A stretch of 64,000 bases of DNA from Corynebacterium tuberculostearicum (GTDB taxonomy: Bacteria > Actinomycetota > Actinomycetes > Mycobacteriales > Mycobacteriaceae), in NCBI RefSeq assembly GCF_013408445.1, contig NZ_JACBZL010000001.1:930001-994000 (forward strand), read 5' to 3'. Positions 27,607 through 39,087 of this stretch are shown piece after piece; position 1 is the first letter of the stretch; each line of letters opens with the position of its first letter. The position numbers were made by a program, and so were the translations under genes. Under the pieces are notes generated by a model. It did no database searches. It saw only the letters and a list, made by a program, of their open reading frames with translations, and was not told where the DNA came from.

Positions 27607-29097
27607 GTGGCAAAGACGTACTCTTTTCCTATTCCGCGTGCGCTGCCGCTAGGGCTATCTGCCTCCTGCATTTTGCTGCTCGCGTCCTTCTCTGGCGGCG
27701 CCACCCGCAACCGTGGAGGACTCCTCGAAGCCTTAAATATCGGCTTCTTGTCCTATGGGCATGGGCGCAATCTCGGCCTCGCGCTGTACTGGGTGGGTAT
27801 TTTCCTCTTAGCCGCAGCGTGGGTGCTTGCTGGGCGCACCATCATTCGCCCACAGCTCAAAAATCCTCTCCCCGAGGGCGGCTTGCGCGACATCCAGCGC
27901 ATCCTCATCGCCTGGGTAGCTCCCCTTTTATTAGCCGGGCCATTGGCCTCACGCGATGTGTATTCCTACCTCATGCAAGGTGCTATGGTTCGCGATGGCT
28001 TCGACCCGTATACCGAAGGTGCCGCCGTTAACCCCGGACCCTTCCTCCTTGAGGTATCACAAGATTGGCGCAATACCACCACACCTTATGGTCCCCTTCA
28101 CCTGTGGATAGGAGAACTGGTCACCAGCCTGGTAGGAGATAACGTCACTGCAGGCGTGGTGATCTATAAGGTTCTTTCTCTGCTCGGGTTTATTGCCATC
28201 GCCTGGTCAATCCCCCGCATCGCCCGCAAACTCGGCGCGGATCCTGCGGTAGCACTGTGGCTTGGTGTAGCTAATCCAGTTATTATCGTGCACCTTATCG
28301 GCGGCATGCATAATGAGTCACTCATGGTGGGGCTCGTGTCTATCGGCCTGCTAGCGGCATTGCATAAGCGCTTCCACGCCGCCCTCATCCTCGTGGGCAC
28401 GGCCGTGGCTATGAAGGCAACTGCGGTTATTGCGGCACCGTTTATCGTATGGATGATGCTCCACCACTACGCTCCCAAGGGCTCCAGTAAGTGGCGACAA
28501 CTTGCTGTCTTTGTGCTATCTGGCATCGCCGCAGTGGCAGAAATCATCGCCGCAGTAGCCCTCATCACGTGGGTTTCCGGCACGTCATGGGGCTGGCTAT
28601 CGCAGGTAAGCGGCAATTCCAAGGTGATTAACCCGCTAGCCGGCCCCACCTTGGCCACCGATATTATCTTCCCAGCGGTACAAATATTTATGCCGGATGC
28701 GTCCTATAACGCCATCCTGGCCGTCCTGCGCAGCATCGCCATGGCCTGCATGCTCATTGGGCTGGTGGCGGTGTGGTGGCTTTGCCGCAAGGACAACCGT
28801 GACGCCATTATGGGCACCGCGGCCGCGTACCAAGTTGCCTTTGTTTTCAACGCCGTGACCCTACCGTGGTACTACGCCTCTATCTTTACCCTGATGGGCA
28901 CCTTCCGGCCGCCGCTCTGGCTCATCAAATTCACCACCGGCGTGGCCCTGTTTATTGGCGTCTCTTTCTCCGGCGATGGCAATCACCAGCTCTACAACTG
29001 GTTCTGGGTGATCGGCATGATTGTGGTGGCGTGGTTTGCCACCCAGTGGATCTTTGAAGGCGTGCCTAAAAAGCGGCAGCCTGCGCGCGGCGAATAA
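27607..29097 (+). CDS. mptA: Polyprenyl-phosphate-mannose-dependent alpha-1,6-mannosyltransferase
   Basis: GT-C membrane glycosyltransferase that extends the alpha-1,6-mannan backbone of lipomannan/lipoarabinomannan on the outer face of the membrane. The 496 residues have at least eleven hydrophobic segments. The catalytic-loop region is LASRDVYSYLMQGAMVRDG (about 112-132), followed by DPYTEGA and YGPLHLWIGE. The C-terminus is basic. It sits eight bases after idsA, as in C. glutamicum where this gene is mptA. The related mptB is a formal alternative. Its 3' end overlaps the convergent Rv2175c-like gene by 32 bases. Confidence 0.88.
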   Translation: MAKTYSFPIPRALPLGLSASCILLLASFSGGATRNRGGLLEALNIGFLSYGHGRNLGLALYWVGIFLLAAAWVLAGRTIIRPQLKNPLPEGGLRDIQRILIAWVAPLLLAGPLASRDVYSYLMQGAMVRDGFDPYTEGAAVNPGPFLLEVSQDWRNTTTPYGPLHLWIGELVTSLVGDNVTAGVVIYKVLSLLGFIAIAWSIPRIARKLGADPAVALWLGVANPVIIVHLIGGMHNESLMVGLVSIGLLAALHKRFHAALILVGTAVAMKATAVIAAPFIVWMMLHHYAPKGSSKWRQLAVFVLSGIAAVAEIIAAVALITWVSGTSWGWLSQVSGNSKVINPLAGPTLATDIIFPAVQIFMPDASYNAILAVLRSIAMACMLIGLVAVWWLCRKDNRDAIMGTAAAYQVAFVFNAVTLPWYYASIFTLMGTFRPPLWLIKFTTGVALFIGVSFSGDGNHQLYNWFWVIGMIVVAWFATQWIFEGVPKKRQPARGE

Positions 29098-29434
29098 CCT
29101 CGCGGGCAAGGTGACCGTGCAGGGCATCGATCGGGCGGCCCGGCAGCGAGTCATCCTCGGTAAAGAGATGCTTGAAGATTTCGTCGTCCTTATAGCCGCC
29201 GTCTGTCAACACGGTAATTGCGGCAGTTACATGCTTGGCAATCACACCCTTGTCGTTGAAGAAGGCCAGAGGTACGCGCTTTCCTTCTGGGGAATCCCAG
29301 GCAATGAACTTTCGGTCCTGGAGCAGGTCATAAGCGCGCGTGATGGGTAGGTCTAGCTTTTCTGCCACCTGCTGCATGCTGAGTAGTTCTTCGTTAGCGA
29401 GCAAGGAATCGAGGGATTTTTCTTGGTTAGTCAC
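29066..29434 (-). CDS. Rv2175c-like helix-turn-helix DNA-binding protein
   Basis: A small winged-helix DNA-binding protein homologous to mycobacterial Rv2175c, a substrate of the adjacent kinase PknL. The core reads LLSMQQVAEKLDLPITRAYD (helix-turn-helix), then FIAWDSPEG and the conserved tail PIDALHGHLAREVIRRAQA. With GTG 29434 it has 122 residues. An ATG at 29470 would add 12 but would overlap the pknL promoter space, and neither has a clear ribosome site. It is divergent from pknL and overlaps mptA at the 3' end. Target DNA is unknown. Confidence 0.85.
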   Translation of the reverse strand: MTNQEKSLDSLLANEELLSMQQVAEKLDLPITRAYDLLQDRKFIAWDSPEGKRVPLAFFNDKGVIAKHVTAAITVLTDGGYKDDEIFKHLFTEDDSLPGRPIDALHGHLAREVIRRAQAAAF

Positions 29435-29480
29435 GTTTTCTACTTTAACGCGGGCTAGATGATCGGCCATACTGGGAAGC

Positions 29481-32233
<2,753 letters not shown>

Positions 32234-32262
32234 TCAAGCGCCTATCGCGCGTTAGTTAAATT

Positions 32263-32772
32263 CTAGATATTAATTCTATTGCCCTTAGACAGCGGAAGTA
32301 CCTGGGCGCAGGCACGGAACTTGGCGAGGTTATGGCGGGCGTCGACAAGCGCATCGTGATTGCCCTTAGGAACGGCCGGCAGGCTGGGACGCCCTGCAAA
32401 TTCCCAATACTGCTTCAGCTCGCGGGTATAGCGTGGCATGCGCTTTGGCAGTCCGGCCATATCGCCCCACAGCTGCGCCAAAACCACATGATCATAAGCG
32501 CCCACCCAAGCCCACAGCTCTACCGGAGTTGAGCTCTGGGTCAGGAACTCGAAGACCTCCGTGCGAATGGTCTCCAGAGGCTTCCATACTGGGTCCCGCG
32601 GGCTGGGCAGCTTGGCCAGTACATTGTCTTTGACCCAAGAATTGGCCTTGGACGGATCGAAATCCGTAGACACGGCGTAGTACTCGCTGCCATTCTCACC
32701 GACGATGCCGATGGAGACCAATTCAATGGTTTGTCCATCTTCGATAAATTCGGTGTCATAGAAGTAGCGCAC
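32263..32772 (-). CDS. Rv2179c-type DEDDh 3'-5' exoribonuclease
   Basis: A 169-residue RNase T-like fold exonuclease. From the GTG at 32772 it begins MRYFYDTEFIEDG, almost identical to the start of mycobacterial Rv2179c, where D and E of DTE are the first two catalytic acids. Later acidic and histidine residues appear in ELWAWVGAYDHVVLAQLWG and NHDALVDARHN (final H and D). GGGAG lies three bases before this GTG; a TTG three codons upstream is less likely. It lies between aroG and mptC, as in mycobacteria. The RNA substrate in vivo is unknown. Confidence 0.87.
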   Translation of the reverse strand: MRYFYDTEFIEDGQTIELVSIGIVGENGSEYYAVSTDFDPSKANSWVKDNVLAKLPSPRDPVWKPLETIRTEVFEFLTQSSTPVELWAWVGAYDHVVLAQLWGDMAGLPKRMPRYTRELKQYWEFAGRPSLPAVPKGNHDALVDARHNLAKFRACAQVLPLSKGNRINI

Positions 32773-32846
32773 GTCTCCCAAGCCTAGTGCCGCCTAGTCT
32801 GCGGCGATAAATTGGCCCCTTAAAGAGACGGTTGTAGACTTCTGGC

Positions 32847-34028
32847 GTGAAGAAATCTTTGTGGTTTACTGCTTTGCCCTTGTGCCTCTCTGCCCTCGTG
32901 GCTCTTTGGTGGCTCATTGATATTCCGGAGCTTTTCTCCGGCCATTTTTCCACGTATTACCACATTGACCTGGACGTTTACCGCGAAGGCGGGGCCGGCT
33001 TTGGCGGCAACCTCTATTCCAAGGACTACTTCGTTGGCAGCAATCGGGATGTCTCTCTTCCCTTCACCTATCCGCCCTTTGCGGCGCTGCTTTTTGCCCC
33101 ACTGAGCTGGATTCCCCTCACTGCTGCAAGCATCCTGGTTTCTATCGCCTCCTTTCTTGCCCTGTGGGTCTGCGTTGCCCTGGTCCTGCGCTCTCTTGGC
33201 TGCCCGGGATGGGCAGGCTGGGCGCTTCTAGCGGCAATGCTTACTGAACCGATTACGGAGACCTTCAGCTTCGGGCAGGTCAACATCCTGCTCACCGCAC
33301 TCGTAGTGGTCGATATTCTCTGGCTGCGCCCTGGACGCGGCAGGGGCGTGCTTACCGGTATCGCTATGGCGATCAAGCTCACACCTGCGGTATTCCTTGC
33401 CGTATTTTTCGTCCGCCGCGAATGGCGCGCATTTTTCAGCGCCCTCGGTTCCTTTCTGGCAGCAGGGCTCATCGCCTTCGCCTGCAATCCACATAGCTCC
33501 ATCCAGTACTGGAGCGAAACGCTACGCGATTCCAACCGCATCGGTGGACTTGCCTATAGCTCCAACCAATCGCTCCGCGGCTTCTTTAGCCGCCTAATCC
33601 CCGAACACGCTGAAAAGCTGTGGCTTGTAGCCGTAGTCCTCGTCGTCGCCATCGTGTGGTTTGCCATGGAGCGCCTCTCCCACGAAAACCAGGCGGTACT
33701 CATGCTGCTGGCCGCATCAGTATCGCTCCTGTGCTCGCCGGTGTCATGGTCGCATCACTTCATCTGGCTGGTATTGGCGGGCGTACTGCTAGTGGCGCGG
33801 CGCCACTGGGCGCTCGGTGCGCTGACGTGGCTCGCGCTTTTGGCCCGCGGACATTGGCTTGTCCCCCATGCCAATGACCAAGAGCTGAACTGGGCATGGT
33901 GGCAGCACATTGTGGGCAACGACTACGCCATCGTTACCGCTCTGCTGGTTCTTTGCTCGCTACCATTGGCTCTACGACGGGCCGGCGCTTATCAATCCGC
34001 GGCGGAACCAGCGTCCAGCCAAGGATAG
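32847..34028 (+). CDS. mptC: GT87 alpha-1,2-mannopyranosyltransferase (MptC-like)
   Basis: GT-C family (DUF2029/GT87) polyprenyl-phosphate-mannose transferase, adding alpha-1,2-mannose branches to lipomannan. The 393 residues have about ten hydrophobic spans. The first periplasmic loop is VYREGGAGFGGNLYSKDY, and motifs typical of the family are LPFTYPPFAAL, FGQVNILLTALVV and ILMLLAASVSLLCSPVSWSHH-like sequence near 290. Synteny with Rv2181 (mptC), between the exonuclease and plsC genes, supports the name. The last 95 bases overlap the convergent acyltransferase gene. The GTG start at 32847 has no strong ribosome site. Confidence 0.85.
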   Translation: MKKSLWFTALPLCLSALVALWWLIDIPELFSGHFSTYYHIDLDVYREGGAGFGGNLYSKDYFVGSNRDVSLPFTYPPFAALLFAPLSWIPLTAASILVSIASFLALWVCVALVLRSLGCPGWAGWALLAAMLTEPITETFSFGQVNILLTALVVVDILWLRPGRGRGVLTGIAMAIKLTPAVFLAVFFVRREWRAFFSALGSFLAAGLIAFACNPHSSIQYWSETLRDSNRIGGLAYSSNQSLRGFFSRLIPEHAEKLWLVAVVLVVAIVWFAMERLSHENQAVLMLLAASVSLLCSPVSWSHHFIWLVLAGVLLVARRHWALGALTWLALLARGHWLVPHANDQELNWAWWQHIVGNDYAIVTALLVLCSLPLALRRAGAYQSAAEPASSQG

Positions 34029-35085
34029 GGACCTTCCCTAGGGCCCAGAGCGCTACCGATGCCGCAGCGGAATAGAAGAAGCACATCCCGATCCAGAACC
34101 AGGTGTTTTCCATCGGCCACTGGCCAGAAAGGCTCACCACATAATCGCGGTGGGCCATGAAGAAGCCGTACCCCAGCGTCATGCCGATTGGGTGGGCCAA
34201 GTAAATGGGCAGGGTATGCCGGCCCACGAACTTTACAAAAGTGGACAGAGCCGGAACATGGCTAATAAGGACAGCACCGACGATGCCCGCTGGGGTTTCA
34301 AGCGTCTGCTCCGCAAAGCGGATCAACAGGTCTAGATCGCCTCGGCCAAGAATGTCCCCACCTGGCAGTGGCCACTGCACCGCTACCTCGCCTTCGACGG
34401 CATTCCAGGTGTGCCGAATGGTAAGTCCCGCGATGTAGCTGATGATTGCCGCGCCATATGCCCACATAGAGGCCTTGCGGAAGGTGCCTTTGAAGGGTGC
34501 TTCGGCGGCGTCGGCAAACCGCGTAATAGGCCCACGCAAATAGGCCGCACCGACGAAGATGGGCAAGAACATGATTGCCTTGCCAATAAAGTAATAATGA
34601 TCCTGCCACGCTATAAACAGCAGCGGTGCAAAGCTCAGGCCAATGCCTGCCCACGCGGGCAACTTGCGTACGGCCCACAAAAATATATTGAAAAAGATAA
34701 GCGCGTGAATGAACCACGCCATGGTATGGCCCAGCAGCAGGTTATAGAGCAGATCAGTAAGCTGCAGATAGGGATCACCAAATACCCAGTGGTACTCGAT
34801 GCGCTTAGTCCACAGCTCAACGGTCATCCACACCGTATAGGGCACGAGGAAAAACCATAGGCGGCGGGTAAAAAGCTCGCTGAAAGAATAGCGAAAGATC
34901 TTGGTAGAGAAATAGCCGGATACGAGGAAAAACAGGGGTAGGCGGAGCGGGTCCAGCCACACATTTAGGTCAGCCAACCACGTTAGCTCACCTTCCGGAA
35001 CCACCAGCGTGACGTGCAAGAGCACGACGCCGATAATGGATACGCCTTTAGCGGTATCTGGCCAAGCTAAGCGGGCCTTGGGAAT
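33934..35085 (-). CDS. Acyltransferase 3 family membrane protein, probable ATT start
   Basis: Multispanning O-acyltransferase (AT3/OafA family), probably modifying a cell-envelope glycan or lipid. The conserved N-terminal pattern is RLAWPDTAKGVSIIGVVLLH, followed by LPLFFLVSGYFS. Part of this segment lies upstream of the first standard start codon (GTG 35025). The frame stays open to the plsC stop but holds no ATG, GTG or TTG. An ATT at 35085 lies eight bases after GGGGAGG, giving 383 residues. About ten transmembrane segments follow and the tail is basic. The 3' end overlaps mptC by 95 bases, and the start is five bases after plsC. The substrate is unknown. Confidence 0.78.
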   Translation of the reverse strand: MPKARLAWPDTAKGVSIIGVVLLHVTLVVPEGELTWLADLNVWLDPLRLPLFFLVSGYFSTKIFRYSFSELFTRRLWFFLVPYTVWMTVELWTKRIEYHWVFGDPYLQLTDLLYNLLLGHTMAWFIHALIFFNIFLWAVRKLPAWAGIGLSFAPLLFIAWQDHYYFIGKAIMFLPIFVGAAYLRGPITRFADAAEAPFKGTFRKASMWAYGAAIISYIAGLTIRHTWNAVEGEVAVQWPLPGGDILGRGDLDLLIRFAEQTLETPAGIVGAVLISHVPALSTFVKFVGRHTLPIYLAHPIGMTLGYGFFMAHRDYVVSLSGQWPMENTWFWIGMCFFYSAAASVALWALGKVPILGWTLVPPRIDKRRPVVEPMVASKEPAER

Positions 35086-35090
35086 AGTGA

Positions 35091-35831
35091 TTACCTCCCC
35101 TTGTATTCGGCGCCGGCGGGGTAACCATGGCCGGCTTTGAGCGAAGCCTTCACATCGGAGGCGTACACATCAACATAAGGCTTATCGCTCAGCTCGGCCA
35201 AATTGCGCATCACAAAATCCGTAAAGGCGCGGATAGTCTCATGCTCGGCCGGATTCATCCCGCGCTCCTTGGCCCACTCATGTGGCCAGATGGGGTCTCC
35301 TACCCGCACGCCAACCTTGAAAGGACGGGGAATCCACGAGCCAATGGGATTGGCCTTGCGCGAATTGATCATCGCAATGGGAAATACTGGCTGATTAGTC
35401 TCCATGGCGATGCGCCCCATGCCGGTACGGCCCTTGTACACACGGCCATCTGGGGAACGAGTTCCTTCCGGATAGATACCGAAGAGATCGCCGCGGGACA
35501 AAATGCCCTCTGCGGTTTCCACGATGGCGTCGCCTGCGTCCTCGCTATCGCGCTCAATGGGGACCTGGCCTACCGAGGTAAAGAACCACTTTTGCAGGCT
35601 GCCAACAAGACCAGGAGTGGTGAAGTATTCCGACTTAGCTGGAAAGGTGATCTGGCGCGGGCACACCAAAGGAAAGAAGAAGGAATCCATGACCGCCTGG
35701 TGATTCGACACCAAAATCGCAGGGCCTTCAGCGGGGATTTTCTCGATGCCCTCGGTCCACGGGCGATTCCATACTCGCAGGGCGGGTCCGAAGAAGATGT
35801 GCTTAAAAGCCCAGTACCACTTGTTTTTCAT
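35091..35831 (-). CDS. 1-acyl-sn-glycerol-3-phosphate acyltransferase (PlsC-like)
   Basis: Membrane-associated acyltransferase of the PlsC family; 246 residues. The catalytic HX4D motif is NHQAVMD (about 43-49), with later motifs GQVPIERD and YPEGTRSPDG (motif III) and the FPIAMINS strand (motif IV). Mycobacterial Rv2182c is the syntenic homologue. It may make phosphatidic acid or acylate a mannolipid, which its place between mptC and pimB' makes plausible. The downstream AT3 gene starts five bases after its stop, so they form a pair. Confidence 0.88.
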   Translation of the reverse strand: MKNKWYWAFKHIFFGPALRVWNRPWTEGIEKIPAEGPAILVSNHQAVMDSFFFPLVCPRQITFPAKSEYFTTPGLVGSLQKWFFTSVGQVPIERDSEDAGDAIVETAEGILSRGDLFGIYPEGTRSPDGRVYKGRTGMGRIAMETNQPVFPIAMINSRKANPIGSWIPRPFKVGVRVGDPIWPHEWAKERGMNPAEHETIRAFTDFVMRNLAELSDKPYVDVYASDVKASLKAGHGYPAGAEYKGR

Positions 35832-35854
35832 CGCCAGGTCGTCCTTTGTTAGTT

Positions 35855-36787
35855 TTAACGGCCGCTGCGGGCCAAATCGGCTACGCCAATCATACCCGCT
35901 GCCGACCCTAATTCTGCGGTGGCAACACGTGCGAGGGGGCGATGCCCTGCCCCGACAATATCCTGCCCCATGGCTTGGGCAGCGCCCTCGAGATAGAGGT
36001 CCGCATCTTGGGATACGCCGCCTCCGAGCACGATGAGCTCCGGATCCAACACGTCAGCAACAATGGATAGGCCCTGGCCCAGCCACCGGCTGAAGTCTTC
36101 CATTACCGCTACGGCAAGCGGATCTCCACGGCGCGCCGCCTGGGTAATTTCCTTACCGGTGGGATCAGCCGGCAGCGAAGTCTCATAGCTTCCTCGCAGA
36201 TCAGCGCAGGTATCCGGCAACGCGGTGCCGGAGGCATAGCGTTCCAAGCAGCCGCGCTTGCCGCAGGAGCACTGCCGGCCATTAGGGACTACCACGATAT
36301 GCCCAAATTCTGGAGCGGTACCAAACGCACCGCGGTAGATGGTGTCATGCGTCATCAGTGTGGCGCCGATACCAGTTCCTACCGCAAAGAAAACCCAATC
36401 CTCCGCCCCCCGGCCAGCACCAAAGCACCACTCACCCCACGCGGCGGAATTAGCATCATGCTCCAAACGCACGTGCATCCCGAGCTTCTGCGAGAGCGAT
36501 TCCCGGACATTAGCGTGCCGCCAGGGAAGGTGCGGGGCGAAGCGCACTACCTCACATGTAGGATCCAAAAATCCCGCCAAGGCGAGGCCAACGGCGTCCA
36601 CCTCATAGTCAGCGCGCAGCTCATTAACGATGCCCACAATGTCCGCTTCCAGCTGCTCGGCGTCCATAGAAGTAGGAACCGTGCGGCTCGCGAGAATCTC
36701 ACCCTCCCGAGTGATCACTCCACCGCGCACGTTGGTGCCACCGACGTCGAAGCCGATAGTCAGATCGGCGGAGTTGTTCTTAAGCAT
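35855..36787 (-). CDS. glk: ROK-family glucokinase
   Basis: Cytoplasmic ATP-dependent sugar kinase of 310 residues. The N-terminal phosphate motif is FDVGGTNVRGGVI (about 13-25). The catalytic aspartate lies in LEHDANSAAWGEW, the second phosphate loop is AVGTGIGATLM, and the ROK zinc site is CSCGKRGCLERY. EFGHIVV supplies the glucose-contacting Glu-His. This matches glucokinase at the same location in C. glutamicum. No helix-turn-helix is present, so it is a kinase, not a ROK repressor. Specificity for glucose is inferred. Confidence 0.9.
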   Translation of the reverse strand: MLKNNSADLTIGFDVGGTNVRGGVITREGEILASRTVPTSMDAEQLEADIVGIVNELRADYEVDAVGLALAGFLDPTCEVVRFAPHLPWRHANVRESLSQKLGMHVRLEHDANSAAWGEWCFGAGRGAEDWVFFAVGTGIGATLMTHDTIYRGAFGTAPEFGHIVVVPNGRQCSCGKRGCLERYASGTALPDTCADLRGSYETSLPADPTGKEITQAARRGDPLAVAVMEDFSRWLGQGLSIVADVLDPELIVLGGGVSQDADLYLEGAAQAMGQDIVGAGHRPLARVATAELGSAAGMIGVADLARSGR

Positions 36788-36825
36788 GCATAACAGAATA
36801 TACCGACAACCGGGTTAGGGTCACA

Positions 36826-37929
36826 TCAAGACATCAGCTGCCGCAAACGCTGCCCCATTATCCGCCACGTCCAATTCTCTTCCACATGGCGACGCCCCGC
36901 CTGCCCCATGCGAAGCCTACGTTGCGGGTCGGCCAAGAGAGCTTTCAACGCTCCAGCTAGTTCCGGCACAGCTCCGCCCTTGACGACGACCCCCGTCTCC
37001 CCCGTTACCGTCTCCGGTGCACCACCGGAGTCTCCAGCGACAACCGGCAGGCCGCACGCTTGGGCCTCCAAATACACGATTCCCAAGCCCTCGACGTCTA
37101 GCCCACCGCCACGGGTGCGGGCCGGCATGGCAAATACGTCTGCTGCATGCAATGCAGTCTCAATGCTTTCCGCTTCCTGAATCACTGCGTCTGGACAGTA
37201 AATTTCCGCCAACTGTTCTAAAGCCGCGCGGTAGCGTCCGCGCCCGATGAGCAAGAGCTGCGCATCCGGAAATTCTTCACGCACTAGAGGCATAGCACGT
37301 AGCAGCTGATCCTGCCCCTTGCGTGGAACGAACCGCGAAATGCAGACGATGGTCGGGCCGTCGACTCCAAACTCAGCTTTTGCCGCTGCGCGTTGCTCCG
37401 GCGTGGCTGGAGAAAGGCCTTCCACGCTCACTCCGGAGGGCAGGTGCTCCCAGCGCGGATTCGGTCCAAATGGTCGACGCAACCGACGCAGGGTGTAGTC
37501 GGAGATATAGGTAATCACGTCAGCATGGTCACCAATGCGGCGCAGGCACTGCCGAGCCACGGGCACCATCGACCACCCCACTTCGTGTCCGTGCGTCGTA
37601 GCTACCACACGGGTGGCGCCCGCCTCTTTTGCGGCCTTGCCCATCAAAGCAAGGGGCGCGGCTGCACCAAACCAGACGATGTCAATATTTTCTGCGCGGA
37701 TGATCTCCTGCATCCGACGCACCGTGGCGGGCGTCGGCAACATCACGCGGCGAGGCCAGCGGATGACCTTGTAGTTCACCCCGGCATCGAATTCTGCCGG
37801 CGATTCCTGAGTTGAGGCGAAGACCACGACATCGCGCGGATCTAAGGTCGCTACGAAATCTCGCAGGTAAGACTGAATCCCGCCAATCTTTGGCGGGAAG
37901 TCATTGGTTACCAGCAGAACGCGGGCCAC
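36826..37929 (-). CDS. pimB: Phosphatidylinositol monomannoside mannosyltransferase PimB'
   Basis: GT4 GDP-mannose-dependent enzyme adding the second mannose (alpha-1,6) to phosphatidylinositol monomannoside on the cytoplasmic side of the membrane. The 367 residues show the N-terminal glycine loop DFPPKIGGIQSYLRDF (about 10-25), the GDP-binding CISRFVPRKGQDQLL with the Arg-Lys pair, and the E-x7-E-like motif EGLGIVYLEAQACGLPV. C. glutamicum PimB' occupies the same location upstream of the two nlpC-type genes. It abuts the NlpC/P60 gene without a gap. Confidence 0.93.
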   Translation of the reverse strand: MARVLLVTNDFPPKIGGIQSYLRDFVATLDPRDVVVFASTQESPAEFDAGVNYKVIRWPRRVMLPTPATVRRMQEIIRAENIDIVWFGAAAPLALMGKAAKEAGATRVVATTHGHEVGWSMVPVARQCLRRIGDHADVITYISDYTLRRLRRPFGPNPRWEHLPSGVSVEGLSPATPEQRAAAKAEFGVDGPTIVCISRFVPRKGQDQLLRAMPLVREEFPDAQLLLIGRGRYRAALEQLAEIYCPDAVIQEAESIETALHAADVFAMPARTRGGGLDVEGLGIVYLEAQACGLPVVAGDSGGAPETVTGETGVVVKGGAVPELAGALKALLADPQRRLRMGQAGRRHVEENWTWRIMGQRLRQLMS

Positions 37930-38973
37930 TTAGTACCGAGCCGTTCCGGTAATCGGCATGGACTTCAGCGGTACTACCTGAACAGGCACGCCATAGGTAG
38001 AGGCATGGACCACCTGACCATTACCGATGTACATGCCCACGTGCGTTACCCCAGGATAATAGCCCACGATATCGCCCGGCTGTAGGTCTTCCAACGGTAC
38101 CGATGTGCCACCTGCAATCTGAGCCTGCGACGTACGCGGAATGGACTTGCCAATCTGCTGATACGCCCAGAACATCAGGCCGGAGCAGTCAAACTGATCG
38201 GGGCCAGCCGCACCCCAGCCATATGGGGCGCCCAGCTTCGACAACGCTGCGGAAGCAGCGCCGTCTGCGACCTCGCCCAGATCCATATCCGGCTTATCAG
38301 ATCCGCCGAACTGGCCTTCCCAAGCCTCGCGTTGCTGTTCATCGAGGGCGTCGACCTGCTTCTCGATGTCCTTTTGCTGCTTTTCCAGCTCCTCTTTCTC
38401 CTTGAGGAGCTCCTCGCGTTGCTCTTCCAGCGCCTTCTTTTCCTCGCGCACCTTGGCAGCGGCGTCGGCAGCCTTATGCTTTTCCTCTTCCGCCATGGAA
38501 GCGGCATTAGCCTTTGCATCAAGAGTGCGCTGGGCCTTGCGGGAAAGCGCGCCGAGGTAGCCCATGCGCTCTACGGCATCGGAGGGATCTTCTGCTGCCA
38601 AGGCCCCAGACACTGCCGAACGGGAATCACCACGGTAGCGCGACTGTGCGATGCCATTGACACGGTCCTGCTGGGTGGAAACATCGCCTTTCGCCTCGTC
38701 CGCACGCGTTTGTGCCTCAGCGGCGGCCTGCTCAGATTCAGCAACCTCAGCATGCTTTTCCTCGAGCTTGACCTCGAGCTCTTTTACTTCTTCATTCTTG
38801 GCAGAAACCTTGCGCGCAACTTCGCCAACGCGCTTTACCAAGGCGTCCACATCTTCGGTGGCGCTCTCCTGTTGTGGAGCCGCCTCCTGCGCAACAACCT
38901 GCGAAATCCCAGAAACCGACGAAACAGCAAGAGCCGCCACAAGTGCAGCTGCAGGAAGTACTCGTTTAGACAC
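37930..38973 (-). CDS. Secreted NlpC/P60 endopeptidase with N-terminal coiled coil
   Basis: A 347-residue RipA/RipC-type peptidoglycan hydrolase. The signal peptide is about residues 1-30 (AAALVAALAVSSVSGISQVVAQ). A long coiled-coil domain (about 42-215, Lys/Glu/Ala-rich) is typical of autoinhibited hydrolases gated by FtsEX-like partners. The NlpC/P60 domain (about 232-345) has catalytic Cys in QFDCSGLMFWAYQQ, His in GVTHVGMYIGNG and the third polar His in GQVVHASTYG. It cleaves D-Glu-mDAP bonds in relatives. The stop codon adjoins pimB'. A second hydrolase gene lies 114 bases upstream. Confidence 0.93.
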   Translation of the reverse strand: MSKRVLPAAALVAALAVSSVSGISQVVAQEAAPQQESATEDVDALVKRVGEVARKVSAKNEEVKELEVKLEEKHAEVAESEQAAAEAQTRADEAKGDVSTQQDRVNGIAQSRYRGDSRSAVSGALAAEDPSDAVERMGYLGALSRKAQRTLDAKANAASMAEEEKHKAADAAAKVREEKKALEEQREELLKEKEELEKQQKDIEKQVDALDEQQREAWEGQFGGSDKPDMDLGEVADGAASAALSKLGAPYGWGAAGPDQFDCSGLMFWAYQQIGKSIPRTSQAQIAGGTSVPLEDLQPGDIVGYYPGVTHVGMYIGNGQVVHASTYGVPVQVVPLKSMPITGTARY

Positions 38974-39048
38974 GTAAGGACCCTTAGACTAAGAAAATTT
39001 TAGAAATCGTATTAACTATAGCGGGTTTTACCCCCTAATGCACGACAA

Positions 39049-39073
39049 AGCCCTCCCCGCGAAGGGGAGGGCT
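39049..39073 (-). terminator. Terminator after nlpC
   Basis: Perfect 10-bp GC stem AGCCCTCCCC / GGGGAGGGCT with a 5-base loop, directly past the stop of the smaller NlpC/P60 gene, followed on the minus strand by TTTGTCG. Confidence 0.75.
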
Positions 39074-39087
39074 AGATCCGCTGCTTC

